This document shows, in pieces, positions 16,452 to 25,666 of a stretch of 64,000 nt of DNA. Within the stretch, counting starts at the first letter, position 1. Every line of letters begins with the position of its first letter. The stretch lies in NCBI RefSeq assembly GCF_020539525.1, contig NZ_JACDXX010000018.1, positions 1-64,000 of the forward strand, in the 5' to 3' direction. This DNA comes from Pseudogemmobacter faecipullorum (GTDB lineage Bacteria; Pseudomonadota; Alphaproteobacteria; Rhodobacterales; Rhodobacteraceae). Below the pieces are notes generated by a model, which saw only the letters and a program-made list of their open reading frames with translations, did no database searches and was not told where the DNA came from. Made by a program: the position numbers and the translations under genes.

Positions 16452-16738
16452 TGAAGTCCCTTTCCGTCACGGCCGTCATGACGATGGCCTTTGTGGTGCT
16501 CGCAGGTCCTGCGCTAGCACAGAGTATCGACCTCTCGCCGGTGCAGACACTGCTGCAAGGCATCGTTGATGCGATCACCGGCCCTCTGGGCATCGTGATT
16601 GGCACACTGGCGCTGATCGGGGTCTTCCTGTCCTGGCTTTTCGGCATTCTCGACTTCCGCCAGGCGCTCTGGGTGCTGGTCGCGATTGCCGGCATTGCCG
16701 CCGCGCCAACCATCGTTGCCGCGATCTGGACCACCTGA
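16448..16738 (+). CDS. virB2: VirB2 pilin (TrbC/VirB2 family)
   Basis: A 96-residue prepilin with a signal peptide cleaved near GPALAQS, then two hydrophobic helices (LGIVIGTLALIGVFLSWLFG and a second one ending in IVAAIW) separated by a short polar loop, LDFRQA. This is the standard VirB2 layout; the protein polymerises with lipid into the conjugative pilus. ATGA overlap with virB1. Confidence 0.9.
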   Translation: MMKSLSVTAVMTMAFVVLAGPALAQSIDLSPVQTLLQGIVDAITGPLGIVIGTLALIGVFLSWLFGILDFRQALWVLVAIAGIAAAPTIVAAIWTT

Positions 16739-16749
16739 GGTCTAAGGCC

Positions 16750-17028
16750 ATGGCGGAACAGTCGCGCGTCTTCATCGGCCTCTTGCGGCCCCCCAAGCTG
16801 ATGGGGCTGCCGATCATGTATGCCATGGTCTGGCTCTTTGGCTCGTCGATGCTGTTCCTCTGGGTCCAGAGCTGGATCATAGTCGTGGCGGCCGGGATTG
16901 CCTGGCCGCTCTTATGGAAGGCGGCGGATTGGGATCCGAACTTTCTCGACGTGCTGGTGATCACGCTGCAGGAAACCCCACCGACGCGGAATCGCAAGCA
17001 TCACGAAGGAGACAGCTATGCCCCGTGA
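16750..17028 (+). CDS. virB3: VirB3 inner-membrane protein
   Basis: A 92-residue protein with the VirB3 signature near the N-terminus (FIGLLRPPKLMGLPIMY) followed by two transmembrane segments between residues 20 and 55. VirB3 associates with VirB4 at the inner membrane and is needed for pilus assembly. It overlaps virB4 by 11 bp. Confidence 0.9.
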   Translation: MAEQSRVFIGLLRPPKLMGLPIMYAMVWLFGSSMLFLWVQSWIIVVAAGIAWPLLWKAADWDPNFLDVLVITLQETPPTRNRKHHEGDSYAP

Positions 17029-19414
17029 TGCCGTGACCGCTGAACAGAGAGAAGCAGAACATGAACTCGATCCGATCACGGCGCTGCCGGATTGGGCCGG
17101 GAAGGAGAGGCGGCTCGCGCATATGCTCCCCTATGTCAGCCTTGTCGCTGGCAATACCATCCGCACCCGGGGCAATGAGCTGATGCAATGCATCCGGCTG
17201 GAGGGGGTGAACAGCACCACCTCCGAGGACAGCCACCTTGACCGGATCGGGGCGCTGCTTGCGGGTGTGGTGGCGCAGGTCGGGACGGAGTTCTCCTTCT
17301 ATCTGCATAAGGTCTCAAAGGCGGTGGATACGCGACTGCCGCCGATTCCGGGCGACGGGTTCGCAGCGGCAGTCGATGCGCGCTGGCAATCGCAGCTTGC
17401 GATGAGCGGGTTGCGCGACAAGACGCTCACGCTCTCGATCCTGAAGCGCCCCGATCCGGGCAGCCGGATCCCCTTCATCGCCACGGCCTCCCGCGCGCGG
17501 CTCGCCTCCGACACCACGCGGCGGCTGCGCAAGCTCGATGAGGTGGTGGGTTTCATGCTCTCCAGCTTCTCCGATCTGAAGCCACGCCTGCTGACGGCCG
17601 AGAGCGGCGAACTGCTCGGTTTCCTCGGCAGCCTGAACACAGGCGAGGAGCACCCTCTCTTCCCGGCCTCGCGCCTCGGCATCCTGGCCGAAGATATCGC
17701 CAATACCCGGGTGACCTTCCGCGGCGCAGAGATCCACCTGAGCGATGGGGCAGTGGGCGAGAAGTTCGGTGCAATCTTCGCCGTTAAGAACTACCCGGCC
17801 AAGACCGATAGCCTTATGCTCGATGAGTTGAACCTGCCTGTCGATATGGTGGTCACCCATTCCTTCGTACCGATCAACTCCAACATCATGGCCGGCCGGA
17901 TCAAGCGCCAGCTGCGGCTGATGCAAGCCGCCAACGATGGCGCGGTCAGCCTCGCGCAAGAACTGGAGCTGGCGCAGGACGATCTGGAATCGAAGCGCCT
18001 GATCTTTGGCGAGCACCACATGACCGTGGCGATCTATGCCCGAAGCCGCGCCCATCTCGACGATATCTGCGCAGAGATCCGCAATATTTCCGCCAGTTCC
18101 GGCGTCAACCTGATCTCGGAGGGCTTCGGATCACGCGCGCATTATATGGCGCAGCATCCGGGGAACACCGGATCGCGGAGCCGCAAGGCGGCGATCACTA
18201 ACCACAATTTCGCGGATCTTGCGACCTTCCATCGCACCCCGCTCGGCAAGACCGGCGATGAACTACCTTGGGGCGTGCCGGTTGCTGTGTTTCCGACGCC
18301 TGAGCGCAGCGGGTTCCGCTTCAGCTTCCATGAGCAGGGCTCTCCGCTGAAGGAGCCGACCGGTGGGCACACGCTGATCCTCGGCCGTCCCGGCTCCGGG
18401 AAGTCTGTACTCGCTGCCTTCCTGATGACCATGGCCCGGCGGGCCGAGGCACGGCTCTTCATCTTCGACTACCGCGCAGGCATGGAAATGGCCGTCCGCG
18501 CCCTTGGCGGCAGCTATGCCACCGTCCGTGCGGGCAAGCCCACCGGACTGAATCCGCTTCAGACCGAGATCGACAATCGCGGCCAAGCCTGGCTGGCCGA
18601 TTGGCTGGCGACGCTGCTTGAGCGCCGCGACCGGCCGCTGACCCCGGTACAGACCAACCGCCTGCAGGAAGTCGTGCGCCAAAACGCCGGAGCCGACCAC
18701 GCATCCTTACGCAACTGGTCGGACTTCGCCTCGCTGCTGGTCTCGACCGATGATGACGGCGATCTCTTCGAGCGAATGCAGGAATGGACCGAGACCGGCC
18801 GCTATGGCTGGATCTTCGGTGCAAACCCGCAAGACAGCTTTTCGCTCGGCGGTGAGGTCTCGGGCTTCGATCTGACCGGCATTCTCGATTCCGAGAGCGA
18901 GCGCGAGCGGATGGCCGTCCTCTCCTACCTTTTCCGCCGGGTCGAGCGGGTGATCGAGGATCGCCGCCCGACAGTGATCCTGATCGATGAGGCCTGGAAA
19001 GCGCTTGACAATGGCTACTTCGCGGATCGGCTGAGCAACTGGCTTGTCACCGCCCGCAAACAGAACGCGGTCGTTGTGATGATGACCCAATACGCGAGCC
19101 AGCTCGAGCGCACCCGTACCGGCAAGACCATCGTCGAAGCGGTGCCGACGCAGATCCTGCTGCCAAACATCCGGGCCACCGCGGCCGACTATGCGATGCT
19201 CGGCCTCAGCGAGAAGGAACTTGATGTCCTTCTGGGTGTGGGGACCGCATCGCGCCTGGCGCTGGTGCGCGACGACCGTGGCTCGGTCGTCATCGATGCC
19301 GATCTCTCAGCCCTCGGCCCTCTCGTGACCGTCCTTGGCGGGATGGAGAAGGGCGAGCAACTCGTGGGGGCGGATTACCGCGACCGCCCTGATTTCTGGA
19401 AGGAGAAGTCGTGA
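17018..19414 (+). CDS. virB4: VirB4 ATPase
   Basis: A 798-residue ATPase, the usual VirB4 length (about 790). The N-terminal CagE/TrbE region runs to about residue 430, then Walker A GRPGSGKS near residue 455 and Walker B VILIDEAWKAL near 650, followed by the motif NAVVVMMTQYASQLE. It hydrolyses ATP at the base of the secretion channel to drive pilus biogenesis and substrate passage. It overlaps virB3 and, by 4 bp, the next lipoprotein gene, indicating one polycistronic message. Confidence 0.95.
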   Translation: MPRDAVTAEQREAEHELDPITALPDWAGKERRLAHMLPYVSLVAGNTIRTRGNELMQCIRLEGVNSTTSEDSHLDRIGALLAGVVAQVGTEFSFYLHKVSKAVDTRLPPIPGDGFAAAVDARWQSQLAMSGLRDKTLTLSILKRPDPGSRIPFIATASRARLASDTTRRLRKLDEVVGFMLSSFSDLKPRLLTAESGELLGFLGSLNTGEEHPLFPASRLGILAEDIANTRVTFRGAEIHLSDGAVGEKFGAIFAVKNYPAKTDSLMLDELNLPVDMVVTHSFVPINSNIMAGRIKRQLRLMQAANDGAVSLAQELELAQDDLESKRLIFGEHHMTVAIYARSRAHLDDICAEIRNISASSGVNLISEGFGSRAHYMAQHPGNTGSRSRKAAITNHNFADLATFHRTPLGKTGDELPWGVPVAVFPTPERSGFRFSFHEQGSPLKEPTGGHTLILGRPGSGKSVLAAFLMTMARRAEARLFIFDYRAGMEMAVRALGGSYATVRAGKPTGLNPLQTEIDNRGQAWLADWLATLLERRDRPLTPVQTNRLQEVVRQNAGADHASLRNWSDFASLLVSTDDDGDLFERMQEWTETGRYGWIFGANPQDSFSLGGEVSGFDLTGILDSESERERMAVLSYLFRRVERVIEDRRPTVILIDEAWKALDNGYFADRLSNWLVTARKQNAVVVMMTQYASQLERTRTGKTIVEAVPTQILLPNIRATAADYAMLGLSEKELDVLLGVGTASRLALVRDDRGSVVIDADLSALGPLVTVLGGMEKGEQLVGADYRDRPDFWKEKS

Positions 19415-19623
19415 TGTCTCGTGTAAATGGTGCCCGGTTTATCTATCTTCCCGTCCTCGGCAGTCTCCTGCTCCTTGCCGCTTGTGCAAGTGGGCAGGCC
19501 CCACGAGCCAATTGCTTCAGTTTCGCCGAGCGTCCCTCCGGCGTCACGGTCTCGACGATGGGCGGAGAGGTCTCGCGGGCGTCCGATCCCTGCGCCTTCA
19601 CCCTGATTGGCGCGGCGAACTGA
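19411..19623 (+). CDS. Small lipoprotein (VirB7-like position)
   Basis: A 70-residue lipoprotein: hydrophobic segment then lipobox LLAAC with Cys25, leaving about 45 mature residues with two further Cys. VirB7 is a short outer-membrane lipoprotein that anchors VirB9 and the core complex; size, lipobox and location fit, but there is too little sequence for a firm family match. It overlaps virB4 by 4 bp. Confidence 0.7.
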   Translation: MMSRVNGARFIYLPVLGSLLLLAACASGQAPRANCFSFAERPSGVTVSTMGGEVSRASDPCAFTLIGAAN

Positions 19624-19627
19624 CGCC

Positions 19628-20773
19628 ATGGCGCGGATCTTGCCACAGGTTATGATCGGCATTTCGCTTGCGCAGCCCTTGGGCGCGCAGGGCGTGCCGA
19701 CATTTGACGCTCAGGGCTTTGCCAGAACGGCGGCGACGATCGCACAGCGGGATCTGGACATCGCGTTGCAGCGGGATCGGCTGAGCCGGGAAGAGGAACT
19801 GGCCGAAATTGAGCGCCAGCAATTGGCCTCATTGGAGAACATCCTTGGCGCCATGACTGTCGGCGCCAGTGTGTCCGTTGGTGCGAGTGTGGCCGCGCTG
19901 GAGGCCTGGAACGGGGGAGAGACGGCTGCATCGGCGCTCTTTGCGACCGAAGACGGCAACCCCGCCGCCACCCGCCTGTTCGGTGACGCCCGCGAAACGG
20001 TCGAAGAGCTGATCATCCGCGGAGCCCGCGACACCTACTCTCTTTCCGGCGTATCGCGCGCCGGGCTGACGCCGGTGCAATGGCGCTGCCTCCTTCAGGC
20101 GCTGATTTGGCAGGAAAGCCGCTTCCAGATCGGCGCTCAGTCCGGCGTCGGCGCTTTCGGCCTGACCCAGATCATGCCCGGCACCGCCGGCGATCTCGGC
20201 ATCTACCCGGCCTATTATGAGGATCCCTATCTGCAGGTGACCGGCGGTGCACGCTATCTCGCGCAGATGCTCGGCATGTTCGATGGCAACATCATCCATG
20301 CACTTGCCGCTTACAACGCCGGGCCCGGCCGCGTGCAGCAATACAGCGGCGTGCCGCCTTTCGCCGAGACTCAGAACTATGTCGTGGTCATCCCGGCGCA
20401 GTACAACCGATATCTCGCCATGGTGGGCGGTCCCGATGCGCTTGGCACCATCGATCCCGTGCTGCTGGCCAATGCGAGTTTCAGCCTCTCGGCGCATGCA
20501 TCCGGTGTCTATGGCGATTATTCCATGGTGTCGGTTCAAGCTGCGGCACAGCGTTTACATAACATAATTAGTCTTATCGGAACGACTGAAGACCTGCAGG
20601 CGTCCATCGCCCTGAACACCTATGCGCGCGCCGAACTGGCCCGGATTGTTGCCATCCGCACAAGGCTCAAAGCAGCGCAGACCCAACCCCTGAGTGATGA
20701 ACAGATCGCGCTGGCCGCTGCACAGGCCGCCGAGCGGCGGTTCATGGATTTCCGATTGGAGGATTTGCGATGA
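19628..20773 (+). CDS. Transglycosylase with VirB5-like ends
   Basis: A 381-residue exported protein whose centre is an SLT lytic transglycosylase: WQESRFQIGAQSGVGAFG with catalytic Glu, LTQIMPGTAGDLGI, and ALAAYNAGPGRV. Its ends look like VirB5: the mature N-terminus QGVPTFDAQGFARTA resembles QGVPTVDTQNIAQEI of the next gene, and its tail AERRFMDFRLEDLR resembles EERRYMDFTMPSLE there. This is the second transglycosylase in the operon besides VirB1. The ATG at 19628 follows the lipoprotein stop directly. A pilus-tip-like protein carrying its own murein hydrolase is the simplest reading, comparable in principle to P19/VirB1 plus VirB5 functions in one chain. Confidence 0.8.
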   Translation: MARILPQVMIGISLAQPLGAQGVPTFDAQGFARTAATIAQRDLDIALQRDRLSREEELAEIERQQLASLENILGAMTVGASVSVGASVAALEAWNGGETAASALFATEDGNPAATRLFGDARETVEELIIRGARDTYSLSGVSRAGLTPVQWRCLLQALIWQESRFQIGAQSGVGAFGLTQIMPGTAGDLGIYPAYYEDPYLQVTGGARYLAQMLGMFDGNIIHALAAYNAGPGRVQQYSGVPPFAETQNYVVVIPAQYNRYLAMVGGPDALGTIDPVLLANASFSLSAHASGVYGDYSMVSVQAAAQRLHNIISLIGTTEDLQASIALNTYARAELARIVAIRTRLKAAQTQPLSDEQIALAAAQAAERRFMDFRLEDLR

Positions 20774-21540
20774 GACGGTTTCTGATCAGCACGGCGCTTT
20801 GCCTCTGTGCCGCCAGCGGCGCCTCGGCCCAGGGAGTGCCTACGGTCGATACCCAGAACATCGCTCAGGAAATTCGTCAGCTGCAGCAGATGCTGGAGGA
20901 TTTCGGGATCCAGAGCGACATTTTCGAGAATGCGCTCGAGCAGCTGGACATGCTTCAGCAGCAGTTCGACCAGTTGCAGAGCATGTATGCCTCGCTGACC
21001 GGCCCGCGCGAAATCCTCGGGCTCATCATGGGCGGAGAACTGGACCAACTGCTTGAGGCGAAGTTCGAAGACCTTCCCGGCCTGATCCGCGGCATCCAGC
21101 AAGGCGACTGGAGCAATCTGCTCGGGGCCACCGCCGGGCCGATGCGCACCCAGATGCAACAGGCACTGGCGAGCGCAGGTTTCGACGAAGATTCCCTGCG
21201 AGAGATCGCGACCAGCGGCAACCCCGGGGCCGAAGGTATTGCCACGCGGGCTACGACCGGCGCGGTGCTCTCGGCCGCCGCGCAGAACAGTCACGAGGAA
21301 GCGGCGCAGTCGTTGGCGCGGGTCGAGCGACTGGTCGCGATGATCCCCGATATGGACGATCTCAAGGCCTCGATGGACCATAACACCCGCGTCACGGCGG
21401 AACTCGCGATCGCCATGACGCGCATGTGGGAGCTGGAGGCAATCCAGACCATCGGCGCGGGCAATGCCGGTGTGGTCGATGCTGCCACCATCGCCGAGGA
21501 GCGGCGTTACATGGACTTCACCATGCCGAGCCTCGAATGA
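20770..21540 (+). CDS. virB5: VirB5-type pilus protein
   Basis: A 256-residue exported protein with signal peptide (cleavage near GASAQG). The mature chain is largely helical: a coiled-coil stretch rich in Gln and Leu between residues 30 and 75 (IRQLQQMLEDFG, LDMLQQQFDQLQ), then alternating amphipathic helices. VirB5 proteins sit at the pilus tip as minor subunits and adhesins. It overlaps both neighbours by 4 bp. The end EERRYMDFTMPSLE is repeated in variant form in the previous gene. Confidence 0.85.
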   Translation: MRRFLISTALCLCAASGASAQGVPTVDTQNIAQEIRQLQQMLEDFGIQSDIFENALEQLDMLQQQFDQLQSMYASLTGPREILGLIMGGELDQLLEAKFEDLPGLIRGIQQGDWSNLLGATAGPMRTQMQQALASAGFDEDSLREIATSGNPGAEGIATRATTGAVLSAAAQNSHEEAAQSLARVERLVAMIPDMDDLKASMDHNTRVTAELAIAMTRMWELEAIQTIGAGNAGVVDAATIAEERRYMDFTMPSLE

Positions 21541-22202
21541 CAGCGGGTGCGAGCGTGGCCGTGCGGGAAGTCGTCGAGGAAGAACTGGTCTATGGCGCGC
21601 TCCGCCGGGAACGCCAATGGCGGATTATCGGCCTGTCCGGCGCCGGTTTTGGGGTTCTGGGCTGCCTTGCCGCGGCGGCCGTCGCGATCTTCGTTGAGCC
21701 GCCCCTGCCCGTGGTCGTCCCCTACGACCCGGAAAGCGGTCTCGCCTTGCCGAACGCCACTGTTCAGGCCGTGCGGCTTTCCGAGCGGCCGGCGGTCATC
21801 GAGTCCCAGATCTACCGCTACATCCTTGACCGCGAGACCTACAACCAGCTCGACAACGATCTGCGGGTAAACCGGGTTTTGGCGCAATCCACCGGCGGGG
21901 CCGAGGCCAGCATGCGGGCGATGTGGACCAGCGGTCAGGAGAGTTTTCCTCCGACCCGCTACGGCGCCACATCCGAGATGGCGGTCGAGATCGCCAGCAT
22001 CACGCTGATCGGTGAAAACCGCGCCCAGGTGCGCCTGCGCAAGCGTCTGACCAGTCCACAAGGCGGACAGGTCGGTCTCTTCACCGCAACGCTGATGTTC
22101 GAGTTCCGGCCAGAGCGCGCCCGCAGCATCGACGATGTGTGGCAGAACCCCTTCGGCTTCACCGTCACTCAATATGCCATCAGATCGGACCGGTCGGAAT
22201 GA
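21537..22202 (+). CDS. virB8: VirB8 assembly factor
   Basis: A 221-residue bitopic membrane protein: cytoplasmic N-terminus, one transmembrane helix at about residues 32-55 (GFGVLGCLAAAAVAIFV), and a periplasmic NTF2-like domain with ESQIYRYILDRETYNQ, a family-typical motif. VirB8 nucleates the T4SS assembly in the inner membrane. The ATG at 21537 overlaps the virB5 stop as ATGA. Confidence 0.9.
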   Translation: MTAGASVAVREVVEEELVYGALRRERQWRIIGLSGAGFGVLGCLAAAAVAIFVEPPLPVVVPYDPESGLALPNATVQAVRLSERPAVIESQIYRYILDRETYNQLDNDLRVNRVLAQSTGGAEASMRAMWTSGQESFPPTRYGATSEMAVEIASITLIGENRAQVRLRKRLTSPQGGQVGLFTATLMFEFRPERARSIDDVWQNPFGFTVTQYAIRSDRSE

Positions 22203-22924
22203 AGCTCGCACTGCCCCGCCATCTCATCCCCGCCCGGCTTCTCGCTTTGGCTTTGCTTACGGCCGCCACGCCAGCATTCGCAGAAACCACACCGCGGGCG
22301 GGATCACATGACCGCCGGGTGCGTGTTGCCACCTGGACCGAAGGACAGGTTTACCGCGTAGTCACCAATCTCACTCGTGTCACTTCGATCGAGTTCGGAG
22401 AAGGCGAGACCATCCGCTCGATCATCGCGGGGGACACAGCCGGATTCCAGTTCGACGGCGTGCCAGGCGGCCGGGCTTTTGCCATCAAGCCCGTGGCGTC
22501 AAATGTGGCGACCAACATCACCGTCTATACCAACCGGCGCTCCTACTACTTCCATGTCGTCGAAGCGCGCGAGACCCCGCATTATGTCGTGCAGTTCCGC
22601 TATCCGGATGCTGCCACGCCTGCAGTCAATGCCGTCGCTGCCGGTGCGCCGAACAGCAATTATGCCGTGAGTAGCCAAACCGAGTTCACACCGACAGCGG
22701 TCTGGGACGATGGCACATTCACCTATTTCCGTTTCCCGCGGAACGCGCCGATGCCCGCGATCTTCCGCTGGACCGGCGGGCGTGAGCGCACCGTGAATTC
22801 GGTCGCGCAGGAAGAAGGCGTGATCCGGGTCTCCGGGGTGCACCGCCAGTGGGTCCTGCGTCTCGGCGAGGAGGTCATCTGCATCCAGGACATGTCGGGT
22901 GCCGACGGTGGGGCATCGTCATGA
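22199..22924 (+). CDS. virB9: VirB9 outer-membrane core protein
   Basis: A 241-residue secreted protein with a signal peptide (cleaved near TPAFAET). It shows the N-terminal VirB9 repeat (YRVVTNLTRVTSIEFGEGE), central TNITVYTNRRSYYFHV, and C-terminal YFRFPRNAPMPAIFRW, then DDGTFT-like strands. VirB9 forms the outer ring of the core complex with VirB7 and VirB10. Overlaps of 4 bp on both sides. Confidence 0.9.
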   Translation: MKLALPRHLIPARLLALALLTAATPAFAETTPRAGSHDRRVRVATWTEGQVYRVVTNLTRVTSIEFGEGETIRSIIAGDTAGFQFDGVPGGRAFAIKPVASNVATNITVYTNRRSYYFHVVEARETPHYVVQFRYPDAATPAVNAVAAGAPNSNYAVSSQTEFTPTAVWDDGTFTYFRFPRNAPMPAIFRWTGGRERTVNSVAQEEGVIRVSGVHRQWVLRLGEEVICIQDMSGADGGASS

Positions 22925-24234
22925 GCATTGATCCTGACGACCTTGCCACCCGCCTCAAAGCCATAGAAGCCTCCACGGGAAAACGTAAAGCGCCCGCCCG
23001 CCCCTCTCTCTTTGCGGCCCTGCTCGGCAGCGCTGCCATTCTGATGATTGGTGGACTGGGCTGGATGCTGCTGCAGCCAAAGCCCGAGCCCAGTTTACCC
23101 ACTGCGGCGGCAGAGGAGTTCCAAAGCGCGGGGTCAGGCTTCGGCGAATTCCCCGCGACTCCGGTTCCAGAACCTGCTCCGGCGCCCGCGCCGGTTCCTG
23201 AAGGGCCAAGCGCTGCAGAGCTCGAGCTGCGAGAAACGCTTGGGAGATTGCAAGCCGAACTGGCCGAATTGCGCGCGCGTCCCGTAGAGACGGGCGATCC
23301 AGCGGCACAGGCAGCCATCGCGGATCTGACAGCACAACTGGCGGCACTGGACGCCTCGAACGCGGAAGCCCGCGGCGCTCTTGAGCGGCAGCTCGTCGAG
23401 CGGGACCGCGAGCTGGAGCGCATTCGCATGGATCTTGAGATTGCCCGGCTTGGAGCGCCCGGCACCGGCGAGGAAGATGCAAGGCTTGCCGAACTCGAAC
23501 GCCGGCGGGCCGCCGAGGCAGCCGCGCGCGAGGCCCGCATCACCTCCCCCATGCTTGCCTGGTCCGGTGTGGGTGGGGGAGCGAACGGGGAATCCGAGGT
23601 CGAAGCCGCTCGACTGAGCGCCGACGAGGCCTTCGTGCGGGGTGGCGCGGCGGCGGCGCCCATAACCCGCGCCGAAATCATCGTGAACCCCGGTCATACC
23701 GTGGTGCAGGGCACCATGCTCCAGGCTGTGCTGGAAACCGCCATGGACAGTGCCTTGCCCGGTGTGATCCGGGCTGTGGTTTCGGAAGATGTGCATTCCT
23801 TCGATGGCATCCGCATTCTGATCCCGCGCGGTGCCCAGCTGATCGGACGCTACCGCTCCGAGGTATCCTTGGCGCAATCCCGGGTGATGGTCGGCTGGGA
23901 CCGGATCATTCTGCCCGACAACCAAACCGTCCAGATCAGTGCTTTTGGCGGTGATGAGCTTGGCCGCTCTGGCGTCACCGGCGATGTCGACAGCCGCTTC
24001 GGCACCCGGTTTGGCTCTGCCGCTCTGATCTCCCTGATCGGAGCGGTTCCCGCAGCGGCTGCGGCGAGCATCGATGACGACACGACCTCGGACGCGGCAA
24101 GCGATGTGGAGACGGACCTGCGCGATGCCAGCCGCAGCGTGATGCAGGACTATCTCTCGATCCGTCCGGTGATCCGCGTGCCGCAGGGAACGCGCATCAC
24201 CGTGATGGTCGACCGCGATCTGGAGATCCTCTGA
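22921..24234 (+). CDS. virB10: VirB10/TrbI channel scaffold
   Basis: A 437-residue protein: short cytoplasmic N-terminus, one transmembrane helix around residues 35-55, a Pro-rich linker (PVPEPAPAPAPVPEGP), a predicted coiled coil of about 100 residues rich in Ala, Glu and Arg, then the conserved C-terminal beta-barrel with GTMLQAVLETAMDSALPG and DGIRILIPRGAQLIGRY. VirB10 spans both membranes and gates the outer channel. ATGA overlap with virB9; the virB11 start overlaps its stop by one base. Confidence 0.92.
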   Translation: MSIDPDDLATRLKAIEASTGKRKAPARPSLFAALLGSAAILMIGGLGWMLLQPKPEPSLPTAAAEEFQSAGSGFGEFPATPVPEPAPAPAPVPEGPSAAELELRETLGRLQAELAELRARPVETGDPAAQAAIADLTAQLAALDASNAEARGALERQLVERDRELERIRMDLEIARLGAPGTGEEDARLAELERRRAAEAAAREARITSPMLAWSGVGGGANGESEVEAARLSADEAFVRGGAAAAPITRAEIIVNPGHTVVQGTMLQAVLETAMDSALPGVIRAVVSEDVHSFDGIRILIPRGAQLIGRYRSEVSLAQSRVMVGWDRIILPDNQTVQISAFGGDELGRSGVTGDVDSRFGTRFGSAALISLIGAVPAAAAASIDDDTTSDAASDVETDLRDASRSVMQDYLSIRPVIRVPQGTRITVMVDRDLEIL

Positions 24235-25238
24235 TGGCGGCAAGCTATCTCGAAGCCTCGCTGGCACGGCTGGGGGATCCGATCCGCCGCCCTGATGTGA
24301 TCGAGATCTGCATCAACCCCGATGGCCGGGTCTGGGGCGAGTTCCAGGGCGATCACTTCATGCGCGATCTGGGCCAACCGCTCACGCAGATCGAGATCCG
24401 CGATCTTGGTAACCAGATTGCCTCGGCGGCGAACACGACGCTCAGCAACCGCAAGCCTATCGTGTCGGTCAGCATCCTTTGGGGGGATCGACCGATCCGG
24501 GCACAGGTCATCCAGCCGCCGGCGGTCGAGGGAGGGTACTCCATTTCGCTGCGGTTCTTCTCGACGCTCCCGCTCGAGCAGATCAGGCTTGGTTTCCTCT
24601 ACGGCCGCGAGCGCAGCCTCGAGGGCCTGCGCAAGGAACGCAACCTCGCACTTCGGACTGTTGTGGCCTCCGGCGAGATCGATGCGGCTCTGCGCTTTTG
24701 CGTCGAGAACAAGCTGAACATGATCGTCTCCGGCGGCACCTCCACCGGCAAGACCGTCGCGGCCCGCAAGATCATCTCCCTGATCCCGGATAACGAGCGC
24801 ATCCTGACCATTGAGGAAGCTGCTGAGCTCAAGCCTGAACAGCCAAATGTCGTGACGCTGATCTCGGACCGGGAATCTGACGCGCGCAGCGCAGATGCCC
24901 TTCTGACCTCGACCCTTCGGATGCGGCCGGATCGGATTGTTCTGGGCGAAGTGCGCGGCAAGGAGGCGATGACCTTCCTTGAAGCGATCAACACCGGCCA
25001 TGGCGGATCTCTGACCACGCTTCATGCCGAGACCCCGCAACTCGCCGTCCGGCGTCTTGCCATTGCCGCCCTGAAGACGGACCTTCCGATGACCTATGCC
25101 GACATGATCACCTACATCGCAGGCTCGATCGACGTGATCATTCAGGCCGGCCGCCATGAGGGGGTCAGAGGCATCACCGAATTCTATCTGCCCGGCATTG
25201 GTCTTGATGAGGCACCCTCACGCCTTGCCACTGAATGA
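24234..25238 (+). CDS. virB11: VirB11 traffic ATPase
   Basis: A 334-residue hexameric secretion ATPase. Walker A GGTSTGKT near residue 166, Asp box LTIEEAAELK, Walker B RIVLGEVRGKE and the His box GGSLTTLHAE occur in the correct order. It powers switching between pilus assembly and substrate export at the inner-membrane face. Complete at the usual family length (about 335-345 aa). Confidence 0.95.
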   Translation: MAASYLEASLARLGDPIRRPDVIEICINPDGRVWGEFQGDHFMRDLGQPLTQIEIRDLGNQIASAANTTLSNRKPIVSVSILWGDRPIRAQVIQPPAVEGGYSISLRFFSTLPLEQIRLGFLYGRERSLEGLRKERNLALRTVVASGEIDAALRFCVENKLNMIVSGGTSTGKTVAARKIISLIPDNERILTIEEAAELKPEQPNVVTLISDRESDARSADALLTSTLRMRPDRIVLGEVRGKEAMTFLEAINTGHGGSLTTLHAETPQLAVRRLAIAALKTDLPMTYADMITYIAGSIDVIIQAGRHEGVRGITEFYLPGIGLDEAPSRLATE

Positions 25239-25252
25239 CGAAAGGAAACCCC

Positions 25253-25666
25253 ATGCGTGTTCTCGTTCTCGCCGCTGCCGTTTGCACCGCCGCCCTTCCG
25301 GCCATCGGCCAAACGCCCGTAACCAACGACCTGACGCCGACCCTCGAGCCGCAGCGCTACCGGATCTGCAACGACAGGCCCGATCGCCCGGCATGGGCGG
25401 ATGAGCTCCATATCCGGGAGGCATGGAAGGGTCTGACATTGCGACACCTTTATGAGCTGCGTGCCTGGGAAAACATAGTGTCTAGGCAGGACTGTTCATG
25501 CGGGACCCGCTTCCCTGACTGGGCGCTGGCCGATGAAGAATACCGAGCGCGGTACTTTCCGCTTAACCAAGGCGAGCAGACTGCCTTGCGCAGCGAATTC
25601 ATGGCGGCTCAGCGGTTGCTTGAAGACCAGGTGCGCGTGATCTGCGAAGCGCAGGGCAACTGGTAA
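25253..25666 (+). CDS. Exported hypothetical protein between virB11 and virB6
   Basis: A 137-residue protein with a signal peptide (MRVLVLAAAVCTAALPAIGQ) and a mature domain with Cys-containing RICNDRPDRPAW, a CSC pair in SRQDCSCGTRFPDW and a C-terminal VICEAQGNW. The ATG at 25253 is preferred because AAAGGA lies upstream; the in-frame ATG at 25235 is an alternative. The stop overlaps the virB6 start by one base (TAATG). No named family is recognised; by position it is a periplasmic accessory of the T4SS. Confidence 0.7.
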   Translation: MRVLVLAAAVCTAALPAIGQTPVTNDLTPTLEPQRYRICNDRPDRPAWADELHIREAWKGLTLRHLYELRAWENIVSRQDCSCGTRFPDWALADEEYRARYFPLNQGEQTALRSEFMAAQRLLEDQVRVICEAQGNW

